20,598 bases of DNA from Bacteroidota bacterium (GCA_021789755.1 JAJYJD010000027.1:1-20598), one strand, 5' to 3'; positions 6,911 through 14,991 are shown, counted from the first letter of the stretch. Program-made: numbers and translations. Notes: generated by a model from the sequence alone, not told the origin.

Positions 6911-8013
6911 ATGCGAAGAAGGCGGTTGCGTTCTCCGTCGCAACGGTCATATTTCTCGGGGGAATCATAATTCTCAGGATCCATTCGCAGACTGCGTACG
7001 AAAAGAAGGCTGAAACAGACAAGCCTGTCACAGTCAGCGTGACCACGGTGCGATACGGTGCGATCACGGACAAGATTAGTGTGACCGGAGCTCTCGAAGG
7101 TATTCACGAAGCTGAAATTATTTCGGAGACGTCGGGAAAGATTGTCGGCATCGATGCCGATATCGACAGCTGGCTCAAGGCGGGTGGTCACATCGCACGG
7201 GTCGAGAACGACCTCCAGGAGATTTCGCTTGAACAGTCGCGCGCGCAGACTGCTGCGGCCCGGGCCAACAGCGACAAGGCACAATCTGACCTCGCCCGTA
7301 TCGCAAGCCTTTATGTGCAGAAAGCGGTGTCGGAGAGTCAGATGGAAAACGCGGAGCTCGCTGCGAAGGCGGCACTGGCTCAGCTGAGAGGTGCCCAGGC
7401 GGCGGAGAAACTTGCGCAGAAACAATTTGACGATACGATTCTCCGAAGCTCCATCTCCGGAAGGCTCGCGCAGAAGTACATCAATATCGGTAAGATGGTA
7501 TCTCCCGGTATGAAAGTCGCGACCGTCGTTGACGACAGCCGGATGAAACTCATAGTCGGCGTTCCCGAGGAGAATGTCTCTTCGGTTTGCAATGGCGACC
7601 GCGCAGAAATTACCGTCGACGCAGTCCCCGGCGTCGTGTTCCGGGGTAAGGTCAGGAGTATCGCCCTTAAAGCCGATCCCATGACGAGAACGTTCCAGCT
7701 CGAGATTGATTTTCCCAACGATCGTGCGCGGTCGGTGAAGAGCGGTATGTTCGCTCGGGCGGAGATCACGATATCCGTTAGTGACAGCCAGCTGGTAATT
7801 CCCTCGGCCGCGCTGCTCGAATCGGGAGTCTCCACCCATGACGTTTATGTCGTAAAAGGCTCACGGGTCAGCAGAAAGACGGTTTCGATCGGTGCAAGGA
7901 ACGATTCTCTTGTCACCGTGAGCTCCGGTTTGGCTCAGGGTGACACGATAGTGACGTTTGGTCAACCTAATCTGAAAGACGGGACACTCGTCCGATATAA
8001 GCCTTCTGAGTGA
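6907..8013 (+). CDS. RND efflux periplasmic adaptor subunit (membrane fusion protein)
   Basis: This 368-residue HlyD/AcrA-type adaptor links the RND pump to an outer-membrane channel. A single N-terminal membrane anchor (about 6-24) is followed by a lipoyl half-motif (about 65-100, GALEGIHEAEI...SGKIVGI), an Ala/Gln-rich alpha-hairpin (about 103-172), the second lipoyl half (D-D-T-I-L-R-S-S-I-S-G-R-L, 175-187), a beta-barrel (about 210-290) and a membrane-proximal domain (about 295-365). There is no lipobox Cys, so it is anchored by the helix rather than by lipid. ATG overlaps the regulator's TGA by 4 bp, implying translational coupling. The pump gene follows after 10 bases. Confidence 0.93.
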   Translation: MNAKKAVAFSVATVIFLGGIIILRIHSQTAYEKKAETDKPVTVSVTTVRYGAITDKISVTGALEGIHEAEIISETSGKIVGIDADIDSWLKAGGHIARVENDLQEISLEQSRAQTAAARANSDKAQSDLARIASLYVQKAVSESQMENAELAAKAALAQLRGAQAAEKLAQKQFDDTILRSSISGRLAQKYINIGKMVSPGMKVATVVDDSRMKLIVGVPEENVSSVCNGDRAEITVDAVPGVVFRGKVRSIALKADPMTRTFQLEIDFPNDRARSVKSGMFARAEITISVSDSQLVIPSAALLESGVSTHDVYVVKGSRVSRKTVSIGARNDSLVTVSSGLAQGDTIVTFGQPNLKDGTLVRYKPSE

Positions 8014-8023
8014 GGATCCCCCC

Positions 8024-11000
8024 ATGCGCTTAACTCAGCTTGCGATCAAACGCCCCGCTTTTATAACGATGATATTCGTTGCGCTAGCCGTGCTGGGGGT
8101 ATATTCGTACAATCAGATGGGGGTGGATCTTCTTCCGAAGATGGACTGGCCGATCGTCTCGGTCGTCACCGTATATCCCGGGGCCGGACCAAGAGAAGTC
8201 GAGAACGACGTTTCAAAACCTCTGGAAGACGCACTGAGCTCGCTGAACAGTGTGGACAACATTCGCTCTTATTCAAGGGAGAATGTTTCCGTCGTCGTCG
8301 TGCAGTTTACATTCAGCATGGATGTAAATGCGGCAGCCAACGACGTGCAGCGGAGCGTGGACATGGCTCGCTCGCTGCTGCCAAAAGATGCGGAAGCGCC
8401 CCGTGTCCAGAAGGCGGACCTGAATTCGTTTCCTATTGTCAGGATCTCTGCACAGGGTGCGATGGAGCCGACCGCGCTTTATCAATTCGTAAAGGACAAT
8501 ATCAGGCCCGCTCTGGAACAAGTACCCGGCGTTGCGATCGTCGATCTCGTCGGCGGCAGGCAGCGTGAGATTAAGGTGGAGGTAAATAACTCGAAATTGC
8601 GGTCGTATAATATCTCCCTTATGCATGTTGCGCGGGCCCTTGCAAGCGACAATATCGATTTCCCGGCGGGCACCGTGACCGGGACGACCAGGGAGTACAC
8701 AGTAAGACTTTCCGGAAAGTTCCAGAATTTGGCCCACCTCCGGAACACGGTAATTTCATCCACGCCACAAGGCGTAGTCCATCTTGGTGACGTGGCCAGG
8801 GTCGTGGATTCTTACAAGACTGAGGGACAAACCTACAGCCGCATCGACGGCGTCTCGGCCATCGGAATTATCATTCAGAAGACCTCCGGTGCGAACTCGG
8901 TCAAAACCAGTGACGGAATACAGAAGGAATTAAGCAGCCTCGAGAAGAATTACTCGGGAGCCGGTCTGAAGTTTACTATCGCTCAGGACATCACGCAGTT
9001 CACGCGGAATTCAATAAACGAAGTCCGACGTGACCTGGGTCTGGCCATACTCATGGTCGCAATAACGCTTTTTCTCTTCCTGCATTCCGTCCGCGATTCG
9101 TTCATCGTACTCCTTTCTATTCCAACCTCGCTGATCAGCACATTCATATTCATGTACGCGATGGGCTTCACCATCAATCTTGTCTCTATGATGGCGCTGG
9201 CGCTGGTGATCGGCATACTTGTCGATGATTCGATTGTGGTTCTCGAAAATATTCACAGGCATCTGGAATTGGGCGAGGAAAAGAGGACTGCTGCCCTTAA
9301 CGGCCGGAGCGAGATCGGCTTCGCGGCCATCGCAATCACTCTCGTGGATGTCGTCGTCTTTCTTCCGATAGCGATGGTCGGTGGGCTGGTGGGCAAGATC
9401 TTTCGGGAATTCGGGCTGACAATAGTCTTATCGACCATGATTTCGCTTTTCGTCTCGTTTACGCTGACACCGATGCTCGCCTCAAGATGGTCGACTCTGA
9501 AGCAATATACGAATGAAAGCGCCATCGGCAGATTCATAAACTGGTTCGAGGGCTTGCAGAAAAGACTTGATTCCGGTTACAGAAATCTCCTGGCCTGGGC
9601 GCTGGCCAGGAAGAGGACAGTGTTGGTGATCAGCGGACTTGCGCTCCTTATAAGCCTTCTGCCGATCCCGCTGCATCTCATCGGCACGGAGTTCCTGACA
9701 CAGCCTGACAGGGGGGAGTTCGCGCTGACAATCGAATTGCCGGTAGGCACGCCGCTCGACAAGACTTACCAGACTCTCGCCCAAGTTGAAAGCCGATTGC
9801 AGACGGATCCCGACATCGAGAGATATTTCAGTACCGTCGGCGTATCTGAGCAGACCTTCCAGAAATCCACTCAACCGAATCTCGGCCAGATACAGATAAA
9901 GCTCGTCCCGCCAAGGGACCGCAAAATGTCGACCGATGACGAGATGGCGCGGGTAAAAGAGATTGCCGGCAGTTTTCCGGGTGTGGTCTCCAGGACGAGC
10001 GTTATCGGGATGTGGGGGACGGCAAATTACTCTCCGTTGGAGATCGAGGTCCAGGGCGAAAACTTATCGGAAGTCGCCGCGGCATCACAGAAGATAGGTG
10101 ACGTGATGGCCAGGACAGAAGGAGTGACAGACATAAAGAGCACGTGGCAGACAGCACTTCCCGAACTGCAGGTTGTCGTCGATAGAGAGAAGGCCGCCTC
10201 TTTCGGCCTGACACCTGGCGACGTCGCGGTTGTACTTCAGACCGCGATTCAGGGGGCGGTGGTGACGAAGTTCAACGATAATGGCACCGATTATGACATT
10301 AGGCTGCAGCTGGCCGAACGTGACAGGAATGAACCTTCGCAAGTCCGCGATCTCACCTTGATGACGAGGGGCGGCGGACAGGTGTACCTGAGACAGGTGG
10401 CAGAAGTCATTGGCGGAAACGGCCCTTTAGAGATCGATCGGAAGGACCGGGAGCGGCTCGTGGCAATTCTAGGGAACCTGACCGGCTCGAGAAGCCTTGG
10501 CGACGTGACACGCGACATAAAAACCGGGATCGGTTCGCTCGGCCTTTCTTCCAATATCAAGGTCTTTTTCGGAGGGGACAACGAGAACATGTCCGACATG
10601 TTCAGAGATATGATGATCGCGCTTACCATGGCGATACTCTTTGTTTACATGATTATGGTATCGCTATTCGAATCGTACGCCCATCCTTTCACGATAATGT
10701 TCTCGCTCCCCGTAGCGCTGGTGGGAGGGATGTTGGCACTGGTATTGACGGGGCAGACACTGAATACATTTTCCATGATCGGTGTGATTATGTCCATGGG
10801 ACTTGTGAGCAAGAATGCGATCCTCCTCGTGGATTACACCAATACTCTTCGGGCGCGCGGACGTACCATGATCGATGCGATACTTGAAGCCGGTCCCATA
10901 AGATTACGCCCGATAATCATGACAACGGCAACCATGGTTTTCGGGATGCTTCCGCTGGCTCTGGGGCTCGGTGCGGGGAGCGAGATTCGACAAAGCATGG

Positions 11001-11191
11001 CTTTGGTTGTCATGGGCGCTCTTATCAGCTCAACCCTCCTGACTCTGATACTTGTCCCGGTGATGTACACCTACGTCGACGGGTTCAAGCTGAAGTTCCC
11101 GTACTTGTTCGCCCGGATTCGATGGCTGTCACTGCTGAAAGGCAAGACGCGTACTGCCCCTGAGCAACCGGTGGCTAACCCGGAGAAATAG
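8024..11191 (+). CDS. RND family efflux transporter permease (HAE1-like)
   Basis: This 1055-residue inner-membrane proton/drug antiporter has the full AcrB layout: a first membrane helix (about 13-30), a large periplasmic loop (about 31-335), helices 2-6 (about 338-490), an amphipathic region and helix 7 (about 530-552), a second periplasmic loop (about 553-865) and helices 8-12 (about 866-1020). Proton-relay residues are present: D401 and D402 in G-I-L-V-D-D-S-I-V-V-L-E-N, and K930 in S-K-N-A-I-L-L-V-D-Y, equivalent to AcrB D407/D408/K940. This favours a drug/organic-compound (HAE1) pump. GAGG at 8012-8015 precedes ATG by 8 bases. No TolC-type gene follows, so the channel must be encoded elsewhere. 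The substrate is not predictable from sequence. Confidence 0.95.
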   Translation: MRLTQLAIKRPAFITMIFVALAVLGVYSYNQMGVDLLPKMDWPIVSVVTVYPGAGPREVENDVSKPLEDALSSLNSVDNIRSYSRENVSVVVVQFTFSMDVNAAANDVQRSVDMARSLLPKDAEAPRVQKADLNSFPIVRISAQGAMEPTALYQFVKDNIRPALEQVPGVAIVDLVGGRQREIKVEVNNSKLRSYNISLMHVARALASDNIDFPAGTVTGTTREYTVRLSGKFQNLAHLRNTVISSTPQGVVHLGDVARVVDSYKTEGQTYSRIDGVSAIGIIIQKTSGANSVKTSDGIQKELSSLEKNYSGAGLKFTIAQDITQFTRNSINEVRRDLGLAILMVAITLFLFLHSVRDSFIVLLSIPTSLISTFIFMYAMGFTINLVSMMALALVIGILVDDSIVVLENIHRHLELGEEKRTAALNGRSEIGFAAIAITLVDVVVFLPIAMVGGLVGKIFREFGLTIVLSTMISLFVSFTLTPMLASRWSTLKQYTNESAIGRFINWFEGLQKRLDSGYRNLLAWALARKRTVLVISGLALLISLLPIPLHLIGTEFLTQPDRGEFALTIELPVGTPLDKTYQTLAQVESRLQTDPDIERYFSTVGVSEQTFQKSTQPNLGQIQIKLVPPRDRKMSTDDEMARVKEIAGSFPGVVSRTSVIGMWGTANYSPLEIEVQGENLSEVAAASQKIGDVMARTEGVTDIKSTWQTALPELQVVVDREKAASFGLTPGDVAVVLQTAIQGAVVTKFNDNGTDYDIRLQLAERDRNEPSQVRDLTLMTRGGGQVYLRQVAEVIGGNGPLEIDRKDRERLVAILGNLTGSRSLGDVTRDIKTGIGSLGLSSNIKVFFGGDNENMSDMFRDMMIALTMAILFVYMIMVSLFESYAHPFTIMFSLPVALVGGMLALVLTGQTLNTFSMIGVIMSMGLVSKNAILLVDYTNTLRARGRTMIDAILEAGPIRLRPIIMTTATMVFGMLPLALGLGAGSEIRQSMALVVMGALISSTLLTLILVPVMYTYVDGFKLKFPYLFARIRWLSLLKGKTRTAPEQPVANPEK

Positions 11192-11271
11192 TTCCCCCAT
11201 AACTCTGGAGACAGTTAATCACCCCTCACCGTTCTCAGCCGGAGAGCTTCAGTAAGAAAGCCGATCAGGAA

Positions 11272-11297
11272 TTGCCGGATCCCTGTGCGCGGAGGAA
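11272..11297 (+). repeat. Imperfect direct repeat, copy 1 (encodes LPDPCA in one frame)
   Basis: TTGCCGGATCCCTGTGCG followed by CGGAGGAA resembles copy 2 at 11613-11636. Four of the differences fall at third positions of codons reading L-P-D-P-C-A, plus a small gap. It ends directly at the stop codon of the small minus-strand gene. The function is unknown. Confidence 0.4.
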
Positions 11298-11453
11298 TTA
11301 CCCGTAGATGTTCTGTTCGTCGAACTCTTGCACGAATAAACCCTTCCCACGTTTCGCAGGTTTACCGTTGAAGAGCGCAAACATAAAAATGATCGCTGCT
11401 ACGGGAAGGAAGAGTAATCCAATCACCTTAAGAAATTTGCTCATGTTTCTCAT
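11298..11453 (-). CDS. Small single-span membrane protein, hypothetical (51 aa)
   Basis: Too short for usual gene-length cutoffs but protein-like. It starts MRNMSKFLKVIG, has one strongly hydrophobic helix (about 9-28, L-L-F-L-P-V-A-A-I-I-F-M-F-A-L-F), a basic patch K-P-A-K-R-G-K-G and an acidic, polar tail ending F-D-E-Q-N-I-Y-G. A start at the second Met (11444) is equally possible. A perfect TATAAT lies about 60 bases upstream at 11513-11518 on the same strand, but the Shine-Dalgarno is weak. The positive patch after the helix suggests the tail is cytoplasmic by the positive-inside rule. It is antisense to and isolated between the RND operon and the glycan cluster. I do not recognise the family. 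Confidence 0.5.
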   Translation of the reverse strand: MRNMSKFLKVIGLLFLPVAAIIFMFALFNGKPAKRGKGLFVQEFDEQNIYG

Positions 11454-11482
11454 CGACTCTTGATTGTGAATTGCATGCTTTC

Positions 11483-11545
11483 GAACCGAAATATTCTGAG
11501 TTATCGGTGCTTATTATACTAAACATATACTTAGATATTCGGTTC
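11483..11545. repeat. Imperfect inverted repeat around a TATAAT box
   Basis: GAACCGAAATATTCT (11483-11497) matches the reverse complement of AGATATTCGGTTC (11533-11545) apart from small bulges. The arms flank the minus-strand TATAAT at 11513-11518, so they could bind a dimeric regulator of the small gene or form a stem in either transcript. Confidence 0.35.
11513..11518 (-). promoter_or_regulatory. -10 box (TATAAT) candidate for the small membrane protein
   Basis: ATTATA on the plus strand reads TATAAT on the minus strand, about 60 bases before the small gene's ATG and in an AT-rich tract. No good -35 box is seen at 16-18 bases (the 17-base position reads CGAATA), so activation through the flanking inverted repeat is conceivable. 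Confidence 0.35.
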
Positions 11546-11587
11546 TTTCTCATGCGCAAATTTATCATGATTTTCTTCCCAAATCAA

Positions 11588-11609
11588 GATTTTTGATTGA
11601 TTTTTGATT
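11588..11609 (+). repeat. Perfect tandem duplication of an 11-mer
   Basis: GATTTTTGATT occurs twice head to tail (11588-11598 and 11599-11609) in an otherwise AT-rich intergenic stretch. A period of 11 would place the two copies on nearly the same face of the helix. It may be slippage or a paired regulatory site. Confidence 0.5.
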
Positions 11610-11612
11610 CAT

Positions 11613-11636
11613 TTACCAGATCCTTGTGCAGAGGAA
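11613..11636 (+). repeat. Imperfect direct repeat, copy 2 (encodes LPDPCA in one frame)
   Basis: TTACCAGATCCTTGTGCA followed by GAGGAA is the partner of 11272-11297. Together they bracket the small gene, the inverted repeat and the tandem 11-mer. Confidence 0.4.
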
Positions 11637-11696
11637 CACACACTCGAGGCTCGTACGACGCGTGTCCGGTTATGCGGGAGATTCAGTCCAATCTCG

Positions 11697-11725
11697 TTGC
11701 ATTTTTGCGCTGTCAAGGGTATTTT
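11697..11725 (+). promoter_or_regulatory. Candidate promoter of the glycan cluster
   Basis: TTGCAT (11697-11702) and TATTTT (11720-11725) are 17 bases apart. Transcription would begin about 14 bases before the ATG at 11746, leaving little leader. Boxes are imperfect, so the call rests on spacing and position. Confidence 0.3.
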
Positions 11726-11745
11726 TCTAAGAAACGATTGGCCGA

Positions 11746-12747
11746 ATGATGAGCGACAACTACCAAAAGACAACCGAAGAACAGAATCAACGACAATTCA
11801 GGGACAGACCGCCTCGAAGGATCGATGTTTCGATCGTGATCCCGCTTTACAATGAAGAGCAATCACTTATGCCACTTTCACTCAGCATTCGCGACGCTCT
11901 CGACAGAATGAATGCGACTTACGAGGTAATATTCGTGGATGACGGCTCGACGGACAACTCCGTCAGAGTCCTGAGGGAGATTCACCGGAAGAACAGAAGA
12001 TATAAGTTCATCAGCTTCAGGCGGAACTACGGAAAGTCTGCCGCTCTGTCGGTAGGGTTCCAGCATGCAGTTGGGAGAATCATCGTCACGATGGACGCCG
12101 ATCTCCAGGACGACCCGAACGAGATTCCCAGGCTCATAGAGAAATTGGAGTCCGGATATGATCTCGTGAACGGCTGGAAGAAAAAAAGACACGACCCCAT
12201 CTCGAAGACGATTCCCTCGAAGCTTTTCAATTACACGACCTCCGTAATGACCGGTATCAAACTCCGTGACTTCAACTCGGGGCTCAAGGCCTACAAGCGG
12301 GAAGTCGTCCAGGATATTAAGGTCTACGGTGAAATGCACCGGTTTCTTCCGGTGTTCGCCCACTGGGCCGGATACAGGGTTGCCGAGATCCCGGTCGTTC
12401 ACCATCCCCGGAAATTCGGCAGAACGAAATTCGGGTTGAACCGGTTCTGGCACGGATTTTTGGATTTGCTTACCGTCATCTTCACGACGAGGTATAGCAA
12501 ACGCCCCCTGCACTTCTTCGGCATCATCGGTCTCTTCTCTTTCCTTCTCGGTTTTGTTATAGATCTTGAACTGACTATCGAATGGCTGATGGGAAAGACC
12601 GCGATCAGCAATCGGCCGTTATTCACTGTAGGCATTCTTTTCATAATCGTCGGCGTCCAGTTCGTGTCCATCGGCCTGCTTGGAGAGATGATCACCAGGA
12701 CAAATGCAAAAGAAGAATACGTGATCAAGGAAAAGGTATTCAACTAA
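11746..12747 (+). CDS. GT2 glycosyltransferase, DPM1/GtrB/ArnC-like, with C-terminal membrane helices
   Basis: This 333-residue enzyme probably transfers a sugar from a nucleotide donor to polyprenyl phosphate at the inner face of the membrane. The GT-A domain (about 27-240) shows V-S-I-V-I-P-L-Y-N-E-E (28-38), V-D-D-G-S-T-D (64-70), the metal-binding D-A-D-L-Q-D-D (117-123) and the family's N-S-G-L-K-A-Y (177-183). Two hydrophobic helices (about 256-276 and 291-315) form the membrane anchor typical of bactoprenol glycosyltransferases. ATG-ATG at 11746/11749 lacks a strong Shine-Dalgarno, so the exact start is uncertain by one codon or more. It leads a same-strand cluster of glycosyltransferases, with the GT9 gene 4 bases downstream. 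The sugar is unknown. Confidence 0.92.
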   Translation: MMSDNYQKTTEEQNQRQFRDRPPRRIDVSIVIPLYNEEQSLMPLSLSIRDALDRMNATYEVIFVDDGSTDNSVRVLREIHRKNRRYKFISFRRNYGKSAALSVGFQHAVGRIIVTMDADLQDDPNEIPRLIEKLESGYDLVNGWKKKRHDPISKTIPSKLFNYTTSVMTGIKLRDFNSGLKAYKREVVQDIKVYGEMHRFLPVFAHWAGYRVAEIPVVHHPRKFGRTKFGLNRFWHGFLDLLTVIFTTRYSKRPLHFFGIIGLFSFLLGFVIDLELTIEWLMGKTAISNRPLFTVGILFIIVGVQFVSIGLLGEMITRTNAKEEYVIKEKVFN

Positions 12748-12751
12748 TATC

Positions 12752-13864
12752 TTGCCTGAACGACAGAAACCCATCATCCACACTGATTGCCGGCATTTTC
12801 AGGGACACATCCCGTGCAAGCCCAACAAGATTTACGGGGTTCACTGCGACGGTTGCCCTTACTACGAACTGACGGACGAGAGATTCCTGATAATAAAACT
12901 CGGCGCGCTCGGCGACGTGATTCGGACGACTCCACTTCTCAGAAAGATCAAGACTCTCAACCCACGTGCGGAAATCTGGTGGCTCACTCTTACTCCCGAA
13001 ATCCTCCCGGATGAGGTGGACCGGAAATTGCAGTTTAACCTCGCCTCCGTTCTGCAGATCGAAGAGACGGAATTCGATTACCTTTTCAGCCTCGACAAGG
13101 ACTACGAAGCCGCTGCTCTGGCTAAACGCGTGAAGGCGCGTGTCAAGCGGGGATTTTTGCTGAGCGAAGGCCGGACGGTTCCGGCCGACGATCTGGCGTA
13201 CAAGAAATATCTGACCGGGATCTTCGACGACGTGAGCAAGGCAAACAAGCAGTCTTATCTCGAGGAAGTTTTCGAAATCTGCGGGTTCACTTTCGGCGGC
13301 GAAAAATACGCTCTTCCAAATTTTGAATCCGACGGTTATAAATGGAATATAGATGCATCCCGGCAGATCATCGGTTTGAATACCGGTTGCGGCGGAAGAT
13401 GGACGAGCCGTCTCTGGAGCGAAGAAAAATGGGCGCAAGTCGCGGAGGGGCTGATCGCAAAGGGACATAAAGTCATTTTGCTGGGCGGTGAGCAGGAGGA
13501 CGAGAGGAACAGGAGAATCGCGGCAAGGAGCGGTGCGGATTACCTCGGCTTCTTTCCGTTGAGGCAGTTTATCAATCTCGTCGACCGGGTTGATCTGGTG
13601 GTGACGGGCGTAACGATGGGGTTGCATATCGCCGTGGGCCTGGGGAAGAAGGTGGTCCTGATCAACAATATCTTCAACAGGAACGAATTCGAGTTATATG
13701 GCCTCGGAAAGATCGTTGAGCCTGACAGAGAGTGTAAATGCTTCTTCATGCCCAAATGCGTCAACAACGATTATTTCTGCCTGGATCATTTGCCGTCCGC
13801 AAAAGTGCTCGACGCCGTCCTGGAAGTCATGGAGATTCCGTCCGTGACTGCTTCCGTTAAATGA
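12752..13864 (+). CDS. GT9 (heptosyltransferase-type) glycosyltransferase with Cys clusters
   Basis: This is a 370-residue GT-B enzyme. The GT9 N-terminal signature L-I-I-K-L-G-A-L-G-D-V-I-R-T-T-P-L-L (46-63) and the donor-side region G-L-N-T-G-C-G-G-R-W-T-S-R (208-220), L-L-G-G (243-246) and V-T-G-V-T-M-G-L-H-I-A (284-294) are clear. Before the catalytic fold is a Cys motif, C13-x8-C22-x9-C32-x2-C35, and near the C-terminus are C328, C330, C336 and C343, which together could bind a metal. The start is TTG at 12752, the first start codon after an in-frame TGA. The gene lies 4 bases after the GT2 gene and overlaps the next by 4 bp (ATGA). It probably adds a heptose-like or other sugar to a surface lipid; the acceptor is unknown. 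Confidence 0.9.
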   Translation: MPERQKPIIHTDCRHFQGHIPCKPNKIYGVHCDGCPYYELTDERFLIIKLGALGDVIRTTPLLRKIKTLNPRAEIWWLTLTPEILPDEVDRKLQFNLASVLQIEETEFDYLFSLDKDYEAAALAKRVKARVKRGFLLSEGRTVPADDLAYKKYLTGIFDDVSKANKQSYLEEVFEICGFTFGGEKYALPNFESDGYKWNIDASRQIIGLNTGCGGRWTSRLWSEEKWAQVAEGLIAKGHKVILLGGEQEDERNRRIAARSGADYLGFFPLRQFINLVDRVDLVVTGVTMGLHIAVGLGKKVVLINNIFNRNEFELYGLGKIVEPDRECKCFFMPKCVNNDYFCLDHLPSAKVLDAVLEVMEIPSVTASVK

Positions 13865-14991
13865 AAATTGCGATCATAAGCACGGCCTTTCCACTCAGGG
13901 GTGGAATTGCGCATTATGTCTCCCTTCTACGAGATCACCTCTCAAAGCGTCATCAGGTGTCGATAATTACATTCAAAAGACAATATCCGAAATTTCTTTT
14001 TCCGGGAAAATCTCAGGAAGAGAAGGGCGCTGCCGCCGGTGAGCAACCGAGTCCACAGGTTATCGACACTCTCAATCCGCTGACGTGGTTCAAAGCAGGG
14101 AGGATGGCGGCACGATTGAATCCCGACCTTCTGATATTCAAATACTGGATGCCGTTCTTCGCTCCGGCTTTCGGTACAATTGCAAGGGTCGCGAAGAAAA
14201 GGTCAGCCTGCAGGGTCCTCTTTATATGCGATAACGTTCTCCCCCACGAAAAGACACCCGTCGATAAGATGCTTACCGGCTGGGCGCTGAAAGCCGGCGA
14301 CTCTTTTATCGTGCAATCGAAATCGGTCGAGAAAGATCTCCGCAGCCTGATCGAGTCACCTTCTTACAAACTTGTTCCGCATCCGGTTTATGAAATATTC
14401 GGAGGGAGCACCGACAAAACAGAAGCCCGCAGAAAATTCGGCTTGATGCAGGATGAGAAAGTGATCCTCTTCTTCGGCTACATCAGGAAGTATAAGGGAT
14501 TGCATGTGCTCCTTGAAGCCGTGAGTAAGGCGCTCGCCTCGGTCCGCTTCACTCTGCTTGTTGCCGGTGAATTTTACGACGAGGAAAGAAGCTATCGTGA
14601 GCAAATTGATCGGCTTGGAATTGCCGGCAGCGTGAAAGTGTTTTCGGATTACATACCGAACGACGAGGTCGCCGCCTATTTTTCCGCCGCCGATGTGGTT
14701 GTCCTTCCGTACCTGGACGCGACGCAGAGCGGGATAGTGCAGATCGCGTACAATTTCAACAAGCCGGTCATAACGACGGATGTCGGCGGTCTTGCTGAAA
14801 CCGTGATCCACGGAAAGACCGGACTTGTTGTACCGCCGAATTCTCCCGAAGACCTCGCAGCCGCAATAGTCGCTTTTTTCCGAGAGAAACTCGGCGAATT
14901 ATTCTCTTCGGGAGTGTCGGAACAGAAAAGGCTTTATTCCTGGGACAACCTGGTGAATGCCATAGAAGAATTGTCGGGACATGAGGCATAG
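13861..14991 (+). CDS. GT4 family glycosyltransferase, variant motif
   Basis: This is a 376-residue GT-B retaining glycosyltransferase. The N-terminal domain has I-S-T-A-F-P-L-R-G-G-I-A-H-Y (6-19). The C-terminal donor domain has F-F-G-Y-I-R-K-Y-K-G (204-213) carrying the Arg/Lys diphosphate-binding pair, then P-Y-L-D-A-T-Q-S-G-I-V-Q-I-A-Y (283-297) and V-G-G-L-A-E-T-V. In most GT4 enzymes the latter stretch contains E-x7-E; here neither Glu is in place, so this is a variant clade (from memory, A-T-Q-S-G-x-V-x-x-A recurs in such proteins). ATG overlaps the GT9 stop by 4 bp, implying translational coupling. The product is probably a sugar of the same surface glycan. Confidence 0.9.
   Translation: MKIAIISTAFPLRGGIAHYVSLLRDHLSKRHQVSIITFKRQYPKFLFPGKSQEEKGAAAGEQPSPQVIDTLNPLTWFKAGRMAARLNPDLLIFKYWMPFFAPAFGTIARVAKKRSACRVLFICDNVLPHEKTPVDKMLTGWALKAGDSFIVQSKSVEKDLRSLIESPSYKLVPHPVYEIFGGSTDKTEARRKFGLMQDEKVILFFGYIRKYKGLHVLLEAVSKALASVRFTLLVAGEFYDEERSYREQIDRLGIAGSVKVFSDYIPNDEVAAYFSAADVVVLPYLDATQSGIVQIAYNFNKPVITTDVGGLAETVIHGKTGLVVPPNSPEDLAAAIVAFFREKLGELFSSGVSEQKRLYSWDNLVNAIEELSGHEA

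Noticed and set aside
6799..7839. Long minus-strand frame (346 codons) opposite the TetR and adaptor genes
   Set aside because: It covers the ends and starts of two well-supported plus-strand genes, has no recognisable motif and has an Arg/His/Asp-rich composition typical of an antisense shadow.
11192..11270. Possible intrinsic terminator after the RND gene
   Set aside because: Only a short TCTC/GAGA stem was seen with no following T-run, so no terminator is claimed.
11604..11855. Plus-strand frame (83 codons) beginning M-I-H-L-P-D-P-C-A
   Set aside because: It overlaps the GT2 start in another frame, has no Shine-Dalgarno and its second half is the GT2 gene read out of frame. The LPDPCA repeat at its start is reported as a repeat instead.
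12740..13627. Long minus-strand frame (295 codons) opposite the GT9 gene
   Set aside because: It mirrors the GT9 coding frame, which has clear family signatures; the antisense product shows none.
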